A stretch of 35,363 nt of DNA from DATARN01 sp963851105 (lineage in GTDB: Bacteria; Actinomycetota; Acidimicrobiia; Acidimicrobiales; Palsa-688): contig CAWKNP010000006.1 of the NCBI GenBank assembly GCA_963851105.1, forward strand, positions 1 through 35,363. Direction: 5' to 3'. Position 1 is the stretch's first letter. The number at the start of each line of letters is the position of its first letter. Under the pieces are notes generated by a model. The model saw only the letters and a program-made list of their open reading frames with translations, made no database searches and was not told the origin of the DNA. The translations under genes and the position numbers were made by a program. This document shows, piece by piece, positions 17,278 to 25,149 of the stretch.

Positions 17278-18072
17278 TCAATTCCCGCTGGCTCGCAGCG
17301 TCGCGGAACCTCGTAACGGGTCGATCCGCGTCGGAGCAGGCCCGGTGTTCGCCGATTCCTCCCGAGCCGTGGCGTCCAACCGCTTCTGCATCCGAGACAC
17401 CTCGTTGCCGATCAGCACGAGCCGATCGGACAGTGCGGTGGCGAGCCATTCGAAGCGGGAGTCAATCTCGCGCAAGAGCTCGCGGTCATCGGCGCCGGGC
17501 GGTGAGCCGGCGCCCGCCACGCCGTCGATGCGGGCAGACAGCTTGGCGTTGACCACTTCCAGCTCGCTGAGCACGGAGTCGTAGTGCGCTTGGAGCGCCG
17601 CCGTGAGGCTCTTGCCGATCCGGTTGGGGAGGGTTTCGCTAGCCCGAACGATACTCAGCAGGGCATCGTCGGAGACCGCCTTGTCGGCGGTGAGACCGTC
17701 GACTTTGCGAGTGAGCTCTTCCATCTCTCTCCGCACGGCGGCGAGCTCCGTGCGCAGCTCCGGGCCCCAGTCGGGCGCCGCGGGCACCGGAGCCGGGCCG
17801 CCGTGCGGCTCGGACCCGCCGTAGGTCCCGTTGCCGTTGGTGGTCGCCGCCGGCGCGAGTGCGGAGCCCCCGCGCCCTGCGGCAGGAGCGGGCGCTCGGA
17901 AACTCACCGGCTGCGGCCCCGCCGCCCACACCGACGCGCAGCCCCGGAACCTGCCGGGGCAGACCGTGCCGCACTCCTCACACGAACAGGACGCAACACC
18001 CGCGAGCATCAGGTGGTCGCAGCCAGGTCGGATCTGCTGTGCGAACTCCTGGCACCAACCCACTGGAGGCAT
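17278..18072 (-). CDS. Uncharacterised Cys-rich, coiled-coil protein
   Basis: I do not recognise this 264-residue protein. The first 50 residues hold seven Cys (7, 18, 29, 31, 34, 38, 45) and His20, including CSCEECGTVC, which looks like a small metal-binding module. A Pro/Ala/Gly-rich linker follows to about residue 100, then a long charged helix with heptad-like pattern (ELAAVRREMEELTRKVDGL and on to the end), so a coiled coil and oligomerisation are likely. ATG 18072 was chosen because protein-like sequence starts there; the frame is open to 18174. It is divergent from the initiating sugar transferase, 88 bases away, which suggests a shared control region. There is no signal peptide, so it is probably cytoplasmic. 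Confidence 0.72.
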   Translation of the reverse strand: MPPVGWCQEFAQQIRPGCDHLMLAGVASCSCEECGTVCPGRFRGCASVWAAGPQPVSFRAPAPAAGRGGSALAPAATTNGNGTYGGSEPHGGPAPVPAAPDWGPELRTELAAVRREMEELTRKVDGLTADKAVSDDALLSIVRASETLPNRIGKSLTAALQAHYDSVLSELEVVNAKLSARIDGVAGAGSPPGADDRELLREIDSRFEWLATALSDRLVLIGNEVSRMQKRLDATAREESANTGPAPTRIDPLRGSATLRASGN

Positions 18073-18144
18073 CGTACTCGCAGGCCGGGCTTGCACCGCA
18101 GCACCGAGAGACGCCGGCGGGGCGCTAACGTTCCGCCTTACAGC

Positions 18145-18149
18145 GGAGG
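18145..18149 (+). promoter_or_regulatory. Candidate ribosome binding site for the sugar transferase
   Basis: GGAGG lies 11 bases before GTG 18161; a GAAAGG at 18156-18162 also precedes GTG 18167. Both favour a start upstream of ATG 18210, in a different frame, and support a frameshift in the gene. Confidence 0.45.
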
Positions 18150-18160
18150 TCGACCGAAAG

Positions 18161-19592
18161 GTGGTCGTGCACACTGACTTTCCCGGGCCGCGGCGCTGGC
18201 AGGCGCGATATGTTGCCGCTCTGGTGGCGGCCGACGGGGCAATCGTCGTGGCTGCGCTTGGCCGCGTACGGGTTGCGTTACGGTTTCCGGAATTCGGCGC
18301 TCACCGACCAGGTGCCCCTTCCTTTTCTGGCCCTGGTACCGGTGGCATGGGTGGCGACGGTCGCCCTGTGCGGGGTCTACGACGTTGGCCGGATCGGCAA
18401 CGGCGCCGAGGAGTACCGCGGGATCCTGAACGCCGCGATACGGTTCCTGGCCACTATCGGTGTCCTCTCCCTGGCCTTCCGGCTCAGCCCGGGCCGGGTC
18501 CTGGTCGGCGGCGGCCTCCTGGTCGTGACGGCGGTGACGACGATCAACCATCATGCGGGCCGGCGCTGGCTCGGAGCCCGGCGGCGAGACGGGTTCTGTT
18601 CCCAGCGGGTCCTGGTCGTGGGTCTGGAGCATCAGGTCGCGGAACTTGTGCGCCATTTCCGGCGCGCCGGCGACTCGGGCCTCACCGTCGTCGGCGCCTG
18701 CGTGGCCGGCGACTTCGAAAAGATCGACATCGACGACGAACCCGTCCCGGTGGTGGGCCAGCCCAGCGACGTCGTCTCCGCCCTGAGCCGGGTCAACGGC
18801 GACGTGGTCGCCATCGCGGATCACGATTCGTTGAGCAACGGCGCCTTGCGTCGCCTGGGCTGGCAGCTCGAAGGGACTGGGGTCGACCTCCTGGTCGCCC
18901 CGTCGGTGGTCGACGTGGCGGGCCCCCGCATCGTCGTGCGTCCCGTGGGCGGCCTGCCCTTGTTGCACGTGGAGGAGCCCAATCTCACGGGGTTCAGCCG
19001 TATCGCCAAGCGGGTCTTCGAGCAGGTCCTGGCGACTCTTCTGCTGGTGATCCTGTCGCCGGTGCTGCTCGCCATCGCAATTGCGGTTCGGTGCACGAGC
19101 CGGGGGCCGGCGGTGTTCCGGCAGGCCCGGATCGGGCAAGGGGGCCGCCCCTTCACGCTCTACAAGTTCCGCACCATGCGCGGCAGTGCCGAGGACGAAC
19201 GCGAGACCCTGTTGAATTGCAACGATCTCGACGGGCCGCTGTTCAAGATCCGCGATGACCCCCGACGGACACCGATCGGTCGTTGGCTGCGCCGGTACTC
19301 ACTCGACGAGCTGCCCCAGCTGTGGAACGTTCTCACCGGGCGGATGTCGATTGTCGGGCCCCGGCCGCCGCTGCCGACTGAAGTCGACCAATACGACGAC
19401 CACGTCCGGCGCCGCCTGCTGGTCAAACCGGGTATCACCGGGCTGTGGCAAGTCAGCGGGCGGGCCGACCTGCCGTGGCAGGAGGCGACCCGGCTGGACC
19501 TGTACTACGTGGAAAACTGGTCTCCGGAACTCGATCTGGTCATACTGGCCAAAACGGTGACGGCTGTTGTTCGGGGACGGGGCGCCTACTGA
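18161..19592 (+). pseudogene. Undecaprenyl-phosphate sugar-1-phosphate transferase (WbaP/CpsE type), frameshifted near its N-terminus
   Basis: This is the initiating enzyme of the polysaccharide pathway. The C-terminal domain (PF02397 type) has KRVFEQVLATLLLVILSPVL (membrane helix), FRQARIGQGGRPFTLYKFRT, the catalytic SLDELPQLWNVL, SIVGPRPPLP, and PGITGLWQVSGR. Upstream are a CoA-binding-like domain and several N-terminal helices. The frame from ATG 18210 begins with non-family sequence (MLPLWWRPTG). The family-like N-terminus RRWQARYVAALVAADGAIVV lies in another frame from GTG 18161 or 18167. Removing one G near 18260 joins them as AALAAYGLRYGF. If the base is an error the gene is intact at about 476 residues; if real, ATG 18210 may still yield a protein lacking the first helix. 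Confidence 0.82.
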
Positions 19593-19837
19593 GATATCGA
19601 GCACCGGTCCCGCCGTTCACTCTGAATGATGCCCGGTGAACAGCCTTCGTCAACCACCAGCCGTGGCCGTTTGCGTGGGCGGGCTCGCGTGCGGCACGGG
19701 TCGGGCCGTCCGGCGTCGGCCTTTCGGCCAGGGCCCCCGGCAGCGCGTCCTGCACGGCCGGGCCAGGCAGGATCTTTCTGCCGCATTGATTTCACCATCG
19801 ACGTGATCAAGGCCCCGACCAAAGACCAGTGCTGGCT

Positions 19838-19860
19838 GCCGGCAACGCAATGTTGCCGGC
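19838..19860. terminator. Inverted repeat between convergent genes
   Basis: A 9-bp perfect stem (19838-19846 with 19852-19860) and a 5-base loop lie 26 bases from the stop of the minus-strand gene at 19887 and about 245 from the sugar-transferase stop. There is no clear T-run, so termination is only suggested by position. I see no gene in 19593-19886. Confidence 0.35.
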
Positions 19861-19886
19861 TGTCGGGATGCTGATGTGAACGACCT

Positions 19887-20714
19887 TTACGCCCGATCAG
19901 GTGACTTGAATCGGACGAGCCTCGTCGGCGGCGGTATCCACCACCCCCGCCGTTCCTCTATCTCCACCACGATCTTTCGGTCGTGATCGTGCACCGACAC
20001 CTCGAGATCGTGCGCCAAGTATCGGATGGCCAATGGCATGGTGCCGCCGAGGAGCACGGCGGTAACCAACTCGGTCTTCGGGAGCGGCTCGACGAGTGAC
20101 ATATTGCACTTGCAGTGATCGACCTGTTCATCGTATTTGTCGATGACATCTGTCACCTGCTTGTCCGGCTTCATGATGGTGACCAACACCACCCGAGAAA
20201 GGTCCTTCATCGCCTCTATCTGAGTCCTCAGATTTTCGGCGGTCAGGGCGACGAGATCTGAGTGATCGTCGGCCACGTGGAGTGGCGCGGGCTCGGTGCC
20301 ATCTTCGTTGTGCTTCCTGACGGCATGGACGAGGTCATGGATCTGGACCAGCCGGGCTCTGGTCACGAAATCGGCCACCATCGCGGCAGAGGTGCCGGGC
20401 GTCGCGGCCTGATCTGGTTTCGCATCCTTGAGGGTCTTGACCTCGGCAGGGCCCAGAGTCATCGTGTGGGTCACCACTTGCAGCCAGACGGTATCGAGGC
20501 CCAACCGGCGGCGAATGACGTCGCGTGGATGGGGATGGCTGGTGTGGTAGGCGTCAGTGTCGGTGTACCTCTGTACGGCCTGGTAGGCGTCGGTGTCCAC
20601 CTTGATATCCGTCGCGACGGTGGGCACGATCCAATTCGGCGGGGCGGCGATCGCCGCGAGCCGGGCCTTTACGAAATCCCGCACGGCCGTCGCATTCGTG
20701 GCGTTGATGTCCAT
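19887..20714 (-). CDS. Hypothetical protein coupled to the large TPR membrane protein
   Basis: I do not recognise this 275-residue protein. It is largely hydrophilic, with no signal peptide or clear membrane helix, several His-rich stretches (YHTSHPHPRD, QIHDLVHAVRKHN) and a CKC pair near residue 205. The C-terminal quarter is rich in alternating beta-like stretches (LEVSVHDHDRKIVVEIEE). Its ATG at 20714 shares an A with the TGA of the upstream 932-residue gene (TGATG), so translation is coupled and the two products probably act together. The frame is open further upstream, but that is the antisense of the partner's frame. An inverted repeat follows the stop. Confidence 0.78.
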   Translation of the reverse strand: MDINATNATAVRDFVKARLAAIAAPPNWIVPTVATDIKVDTDAYQAVQRYTDTDAYHTSHPHPRDVIRRRLGLDTVWLQVVTHTMTLGPAEVKTLKDAKPDQAATPGTSAAMVADFVTRARLVQIHDLVHAVRKHNEDGTEPAPLHVADDHSDLVALTAENLRTQIEAMKDLSRVVLVTIMKPDKQVTDVIDKYDEQVDHCKCNMSLVEPLPKTELVTAVLLGGTMPLAIRYLAHDLEVSVHDHDRKIVVEIEERRGWWIPPPTRLVRFKSPDRA

Positions 20715-23512
20715 CACGTCTCCTCGCGGGTGGCGGCGGCCGGGCAAACCGGGAGCCAGGAGCGGAATGTGGCGAAGCGCGCCTCGCGCGTCAGATTCTG
20801 GAGGTCGGGGTCGCGGTCCACCCACTCCTGGGTCAGTTGCCCACCGGGGTCCTTCTCGAAAATGCGCTCCAGCAACTCGAGGGCGGCCCGCCGGTCGTCG
20901 GATCCGGTCCGCGCCGACCGCACGGCACAGAAACAGGCCAGGTTGTAGACGGTCTGCCAACTCTCGGCCGACTCGGCTTGCTTCTCGATCTCGTGGCGCG
21001 GCAGGTTTGCGTTCGGATCGAGCTGGACGATTCGCTCCCCGATGACATATTGCGCCGAATCGATGGTCTCGTAGTAGAGGCGGCGCTCCCTCCAGCCTTC
21101 GGTAGTGAAGAGCATGGGGGCCCAGTAGCGGCGTTCCGAGCGTCGCAAGGCGGCCAACGCCACCCTGCGCCGTTCGAACAAGATCAGTGTTTCGGCCCGG
21201 AAGCTCTGAGCAAGTGCGAACAGCTTCGCGGTCGTCAGGTCCTCCACCTTGGTCGGTGGCGATTCGATTTTCATGTTGCAGGCTTGGAAACAGTCACCGA
21301 GGGATCGGAGGATCCGCCGCTTCGCCGGCAGTGGTGTCGTGTCCCAAACCTCGGCGTCGGAGGCCAGATTGGAGAGGGACATGGCGAGTCGGTAGCGCGC
21401 TATCGGATACCGGGGATATCGGGTTGCGGCCCGCAGGTTCAGGTCGAGTGTCTCCAGGGGCTTCCCGTTGAGCTCCAAGGTGTTTGCCATGGCCGAGAGG
21501 AGCAGGCCGCTCACCGGCGCCAAGGCGAGAGCGGCACGCAGCTTTGCTTCCGCGTCTGCAGCGCCGCGTTCGGCGGCGTCGTCGTACACGGCGAGCGCCG
21601 TGGCCGATGGCAGCGTCCAGCGGGACCATTCGGGAGCCGTGCTGTCGCGAGAGAGGATGTAGCCCGCGGCCCAGTAACCCGCCGATCGCAGGGCCAGGTC
21701 GGCGGTGGCGGCGGTGACGACGTTGGTCTTCAGCGTTGTCTTGGTACGAGCGTCGCGGACGCGGATGAAGACCTGATGGGGAGCGCCGCTGTTGGGCGCA
21801 GGGGCGGGGTCGTCGGTTGCGGTGGCGGTGGCGGTGGCGGTGACAGCACCGGGGGCGCCGGTGGCGGAACCGGCGTCGGCGGCGCTGGTCTCGGGTCCTC
21901 GATAGGTTGCGTCGAGCTCGAAGTCCGGTGTTATCGCGGTGATGGCGCTGATCGCGGCAACGACATTTTTCACGATCCCGACAGGGTCGGTGGCCCCCAG
22001 CAGGTCGGTGATCGACGCCTCGGTCGTGCCGCCGGGGATGGATCCGGGCTCGGAGACGTTGGAAAGGACGTGGCGGCGGAAGGCCGCGTCGTAGTCGGCG
22101 TGGGTGTCGGCGCCTTGCAACTGGTTGATGGTCACCAAGCCCCGGCTGCGTCGGCGATTGAGGATCTCGAGGCGGCGGTAGCCGAGCAGCGCCAATCCCC
22201 CGAGAAGGCCCCACCCGATCTGGCCCAGCACGAGCGGCACCCGGGTGCCCCCGATGCCCGGGACCGAACGAGCCAGACGGGCCCCGCCGGCGGGGATCGT
22301 GGCATCGAGGCTCTGCCCCGGGGCGGGGTCGTCCTTCTGGGCGGTGGCGACGGCAAGGGCGTTGTTGGCGTCGGCCAGGTCCTTGGTCGCGCTGTCCGAT
22401 GGGTTGACCGCCAGCTGGGCGGCCGCTGTCAACTGTCGGGCAGTGGCGGTCGATAAGAGGAGGGCGCGGGCGGCAGTGGCCACCGGCGGGCTACCCGGGC
22501 CAGGCGTGACGCTGGCGCCTCCTGCCCCTTTCGACGCTGCCGTGCAACTGACCGGTGGCCCCTCGTCAATCTGGCCGCGGGCATCCGTGCAGAGTTCGCC
22601 GACCGCGGCGGTGGCCGCGCCTAGAGCCTTCTTCGCCCCGGCAGGCGGGTTGAGCGCGGCGCCGATGGCGCTCACCGCGGCCGCGAAGGCGGCGATGCGA
22701 GCCCGCTCCCCCGCACTCAAGGTGGCGGCGGCGCTCAGGGCGGCAACACGCTGCGCTTCGAGTGTCAGGTCGGCTATAGCGGCCTGGCACCCGGCCGCGG
22801 GCGCCTGGCCGGCGCATCGCAGGTCCTGCTCCAGGGTGGGGGCGAGCTGGCAGAGGGTGGCATCGACGGAGCCCGCCGCCACGGTGTCGCAGCCGCTCGG
22901 TCGCGGCAGATCTTTGCCGCCGACCGCGTCGAGGAGCGCCTGGTGGGCCGTGTCATAGGCGCTTCGGGCGCGGGCGGGAAGCGCGGCGGTTTGGGTATTC
23001 ATATCGTCGGTCAGCGTGGCGAGCTTGTTGTAGAAAAAGACGGCCGTCCCCCGTGCGTTCTGAACCTGGACCTCTTCGAGCTCGGCGCGCCCGATGCGCA
23101 ATATCAGCGCCAGGACGGCGACGCCAAAGAACACGACAATGATGCGCATCAAGCTGTTCGACCATTCTGATGCGACGATCATGGAGGTCACAATGAATGC
23201 CCCGAACGTGGCCAGTATCACGATCGGGCGGCTGCCCGCCCGGGACAAAAGGAAGGCGGAAAAAGAAGCCAGGAATACAAGGGCGGCCGCCACGACGGGG
23301 AAAGACCGGAACCAGGCATAGAGGGCGCCAAGAACAACCACTCCGGCCAGGAGCGTGAGGCCGATGACCCCGTTACCATGGTCCCGCAAGTCAATACCCT
23401 TGTACGGCAGCACCACCCGCACCGTCCACACCACCGCGGCGGCGACGACACCAAGGGTGAGGGCGCCGATCCACACGGCGCGATCGTTCGGCTGGAGAGC
23501 CGATTCAGCCAT
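20714..23512 (-). CDS. Large multi-pass membrane protein with Cys-containing loop and TPR-like C-terminal region
   Basis: I do not recognise this 932-residue protein as a known family. The first 150 residues hold about five membrane helices (AVWIGALTLGVVAAAVVWTV and on to IIVVFFGVAVLALIL). A 260-residue Ala-rich segment with at least six Cys follows (residues about 150-410), then another helix near 415-435 (GQIGWGLLGGLALLGY) and a basic stretch. The C-terminal half is soluble: a Thr/Ala dipeptide run encoded by a GGTGGC-type array near 21816-21846, TPR-like repeats near 650-720, and a last TPR-like unit (YNLACFCAVRSAR, then ALELLERIFEKDPGG). The likely topology is a Cys-rich extracytoplasmic domain with cytoplasmic TPRs that bind a partner. 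ATG 23512 was preferred, with GGGGG upstream; ATG 23542 is an alternative. Confidence 0.78.
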   Translation of the reverse strand: MAESALQPNDRAVWIGALTLGVVAAAVVWTVRVVLPYKGIDLRDHGNGVIGLTLLAGVVVLGALYAWFRSFPVVAAALVFLASFSAFLLSRAGSRPIVILATFGAFIVTSMIVASEWSNSLMRIIVVFFGVAVLALILRIGRAELEEVQVQNARGTAVFFYNKLATLTDDMNTQTAALPARARSAYDTAHQALLDAVGGKDLPRPSGCDTVAAGSVDATLCQLAPTLEQDLRCAGQAPAAGCQAAIADLTLEAQRVAALSAAATLSAGERARIAAFAAAVSAIGAALNPPAGAKKALGAATAAVGELCTDARGQIDEGPPVSCTAASKGAGGASVTPGPGSPPVATAARALLLSTATARQLTAAAQLAVNPSDSATKDLADANNALAVATAQKDDPAPGQSLDATIPAGGARLARSVPGIGGTRVPLVLGQIGWGLLGGLALLGYRRLEILNRRRSRGLVTINQLQGADTHADYDAAFRRHVLSNVSEPGSIPGGTTEASITDLLGATDPVGIVKNVVAAISAITAITPDFELDATYRGPETSAADAGSATGAPGAVTATATATATDDPAPAPNSGAPHQVFIRVRDARTKTTLKTNVVTAATADLALRSAGYWAAGYILSRDSTAPEWSRWTLPSATALAVYDDAAERGAADAEAKLRAALALAPVSGLLLSAMANTLELNGKPLETLDLNLRAATRYPRYPIARYRLAMSLSNLASDAEVWDTTPLPAKRRILRSLGDCFQACNMKIESPPTKVEDLTTAKLFALAQSFRAETLILFERRRVALAALRRSERRYWAPMLFTTEGWRERRLYYETIDSAQYVIGERIVQLDPNANLPRHEIEKQAESAESWQTVYNLACFCAVRSARTGSDDRRAALELLERIFEKDPGGQLTQEWVDRDPDLQNLTREARFATFRSWLPVCPAAATREET

Positions 23513-23542
23513 CACTACCCCCGGATAGCCGGACAAAGACAT

Positions 23543-24297
23543 AGTGGCACCCGCGGGAGATGCTGGCAAACCCTTGGACCCTATGCAGGACTGGGTTTTA
23601 TGGCCGATGGGCAACCATAAATCCGCATCGCCGACGACGAAGAGCGCGCGCGGTTTTGGGCCTCCGGGCGTCATTGATTCAGCCGATGGAAGGGTTGTCG
23701 ATGACCAGGCTGCTCCGCCGGATGGCGAACGGGGCCGGTCGGGACAGCCAACACTTCCAAGTCTCTCTGATGACCAATGTCCGTTCGGTACGATTTCGTT
23801 TGCGGGAATGAACAGTTCCGCACCCGTCCGCCGGGAGTACTCAGTGGAGTGAGGACATCGAGCCCGAGGCGATGGCTGCGATGCGGCAGGGAGACCCGGG
23901 CCGCGCCCACGGTGAGCCGCCAAGGATGGTGCTGCTCGAGGCCGCGGGCCATCCCTCCAGCTCAGCGGGAGAGCCCGTCGGCTTCCGGATGTGATGGACC
24001 TGATGGGCTGCGACCAGATCGTGGGCCGCCTCCACGGTGCTCCTCGACCGGTTGGGGGTCGCCGAAGGGCGGCAACGCCAGGTTGACGGCCCGCTTCCAG
24101 GTCCGACCATCGCGGTCCGCTCGCGGCACCGAACAGCCCGCCGACGCCCTGACGGGCGCTTTCGCGTGTGACCGGCTACAATGACGACGCCCACCACGTC
24201 GAGCTTGTCCGGGTAGAGGCAGATGGCGCGCCGCAGGCAGAGTCGGGCCGGGACGATTGACGTTTGCATTCGGCGGCAAAAAGTGCGATCCTGTGGC
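23543..24297. other. Long intergenic region, no recognisable gene
   Basis: The 755 bases contain only short mutually overlapping frames with shadow-like composition; none looks like a known protein. The region separates the divergent 932-residue protein gene and the secreted-protein gene and should hold both promoters. A TTGACG at 24257-24262 could be a -35 element for the plus-strand gene, but no good -10 follows. Confidence 0.5.
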
Positions 24298-24936
24298 ATG
24301 GGCAAAGACGTACGAGGCGGCGCGCAAGCAGCAGAGTTCGAAGCGGGCGGGAGAGCGTGGCGCAAGACCGTCGCCATCCTGGTTGCACTAGCCCTGGCGA
24401 CTGCCGGGCTGCTGATGCTGGAACACGGACAGTCGGCTTCGGCCGCGCCCGCGCCCCGGGTCGTGCATGCCACTCATGCCGCTGCCGTCTCCCAAGTGAG
24501 CTCGCAGGTCGCAGCGCTCTCCTCGAGCGCCGGCCAGCTCCAGTCGATGTCGGCAATGCTGACGTCGAACAAGTCAGCGTTTGATGGTGCCGCCGCTGTC
24601 CACGCTGCGGCCACCGCCTCCTCGGCAGCCCAAGCGGCAGCCGCCAGCCGCCAGCTGGCCTCGATCGCCCAGACCGCCAAGGCCAGTGTCGCCAGCCGTT
24701 CGGCCGCCTCGGCCGCCGCCAGCGCACTGTCCTCCGCTCTGGCTTCGACTCGGACCAACGCCGCGGCCCTCGCCGCCCGGCAGGCGATTACTTTCCCGAT
24801 CGCCTTCTGCAACGTCACCTTCACCGCCTTCCCCGGACTGACCATCGACATCCCGGGAGTCATCCACATCGTGATCCCGCCGGTCATCGTGACGATCCGG
24901 ATCCCCTGCTTCCTCTCGGGTATCTTCCACCGCTGA
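24298..24936 (+). CDS. Secreted Ala/Ser-rich protein with Val/Ile/Pro-rich C-terminus
   Basis: I do not recognise this 212-residue protein. It has a Sec-type signal peptide: hydrophilic N-terminus, hydrophobic core KTVAILVALALATAGLLML, and a likely cleavage site near ASAAPAPR (about residue 50). The mature part is a long Ala/Ser/Gln-rich helix (about residues 60-160) that should form a coiled coil. The last 45 residues change character: AFCNVTFTAFPGLTIDIPGV, then hydrophobic beta-like repeats and a second Cys, so a disulfide or a membrane- or wall-binding element is plausible. ATG 24298 was chosen because it precedes the signal peptide closely; the frame is open to 24223. A strong terminator hairpin follows the stop. 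Confidence 0.75.
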   Translation: MGKDVRGGAQAAEFEAGGRAWRKTVAILVALALATAGLLMLEHGQSASAAPAPRVVHATHAAAVSQVSSQVAALSSSAGQLQSMSAMLTSNKSAFDGAAAVHAAATASSAAQAAAASRQLASIAQTAKASVASRSAASAAASALSSALASTRTNAAALAARQAITFPIAFCNVTFTAFPGLTIDIPGVIHIVIPPVIVTIRIPCFLSGIFHR

Positions 24937-24961
24937 GGCAGCCAAACCAGTCGTAGTCGTT

Positions 24962-24988
24962 CAAGCCCCGCCTCTGGCGGGGCTTGAT
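24962..24988. terminator. Bidirectional hairpin terminator
   Basis: A 12-bp perfect GC-rich stem (24962-24973 and 24977-24988) with a 3-base loop lies 25 bases after the secreted-protein stop, followed by a weakly T-rich stretch. It can also serve the convergent DUF4012 gene ending at 25150. Confidence 0.8.
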
Positions 24989-25149
24989 TCGTTGTAGGGC
25001 CCGCCAGCACCAAGCCCGTCGGGCGACGGAGGCTCGGCGCCACCGGCCGACGAGCCGTGACGACCGTGGTGGCACAAAGACACCTCGGCGGGCCACCACG
25101 AAATGCGATCGCCCCCCCGGCGACGACCACACCCCCCGAGCCCGAGGGT

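Noticed and set aside
23777..24473. Short overlapping frames in the 755-base intergenic region
   Set aside because: No family-like motif, no plausible start signals, compositions typical of noncoding GC-rich DNA.
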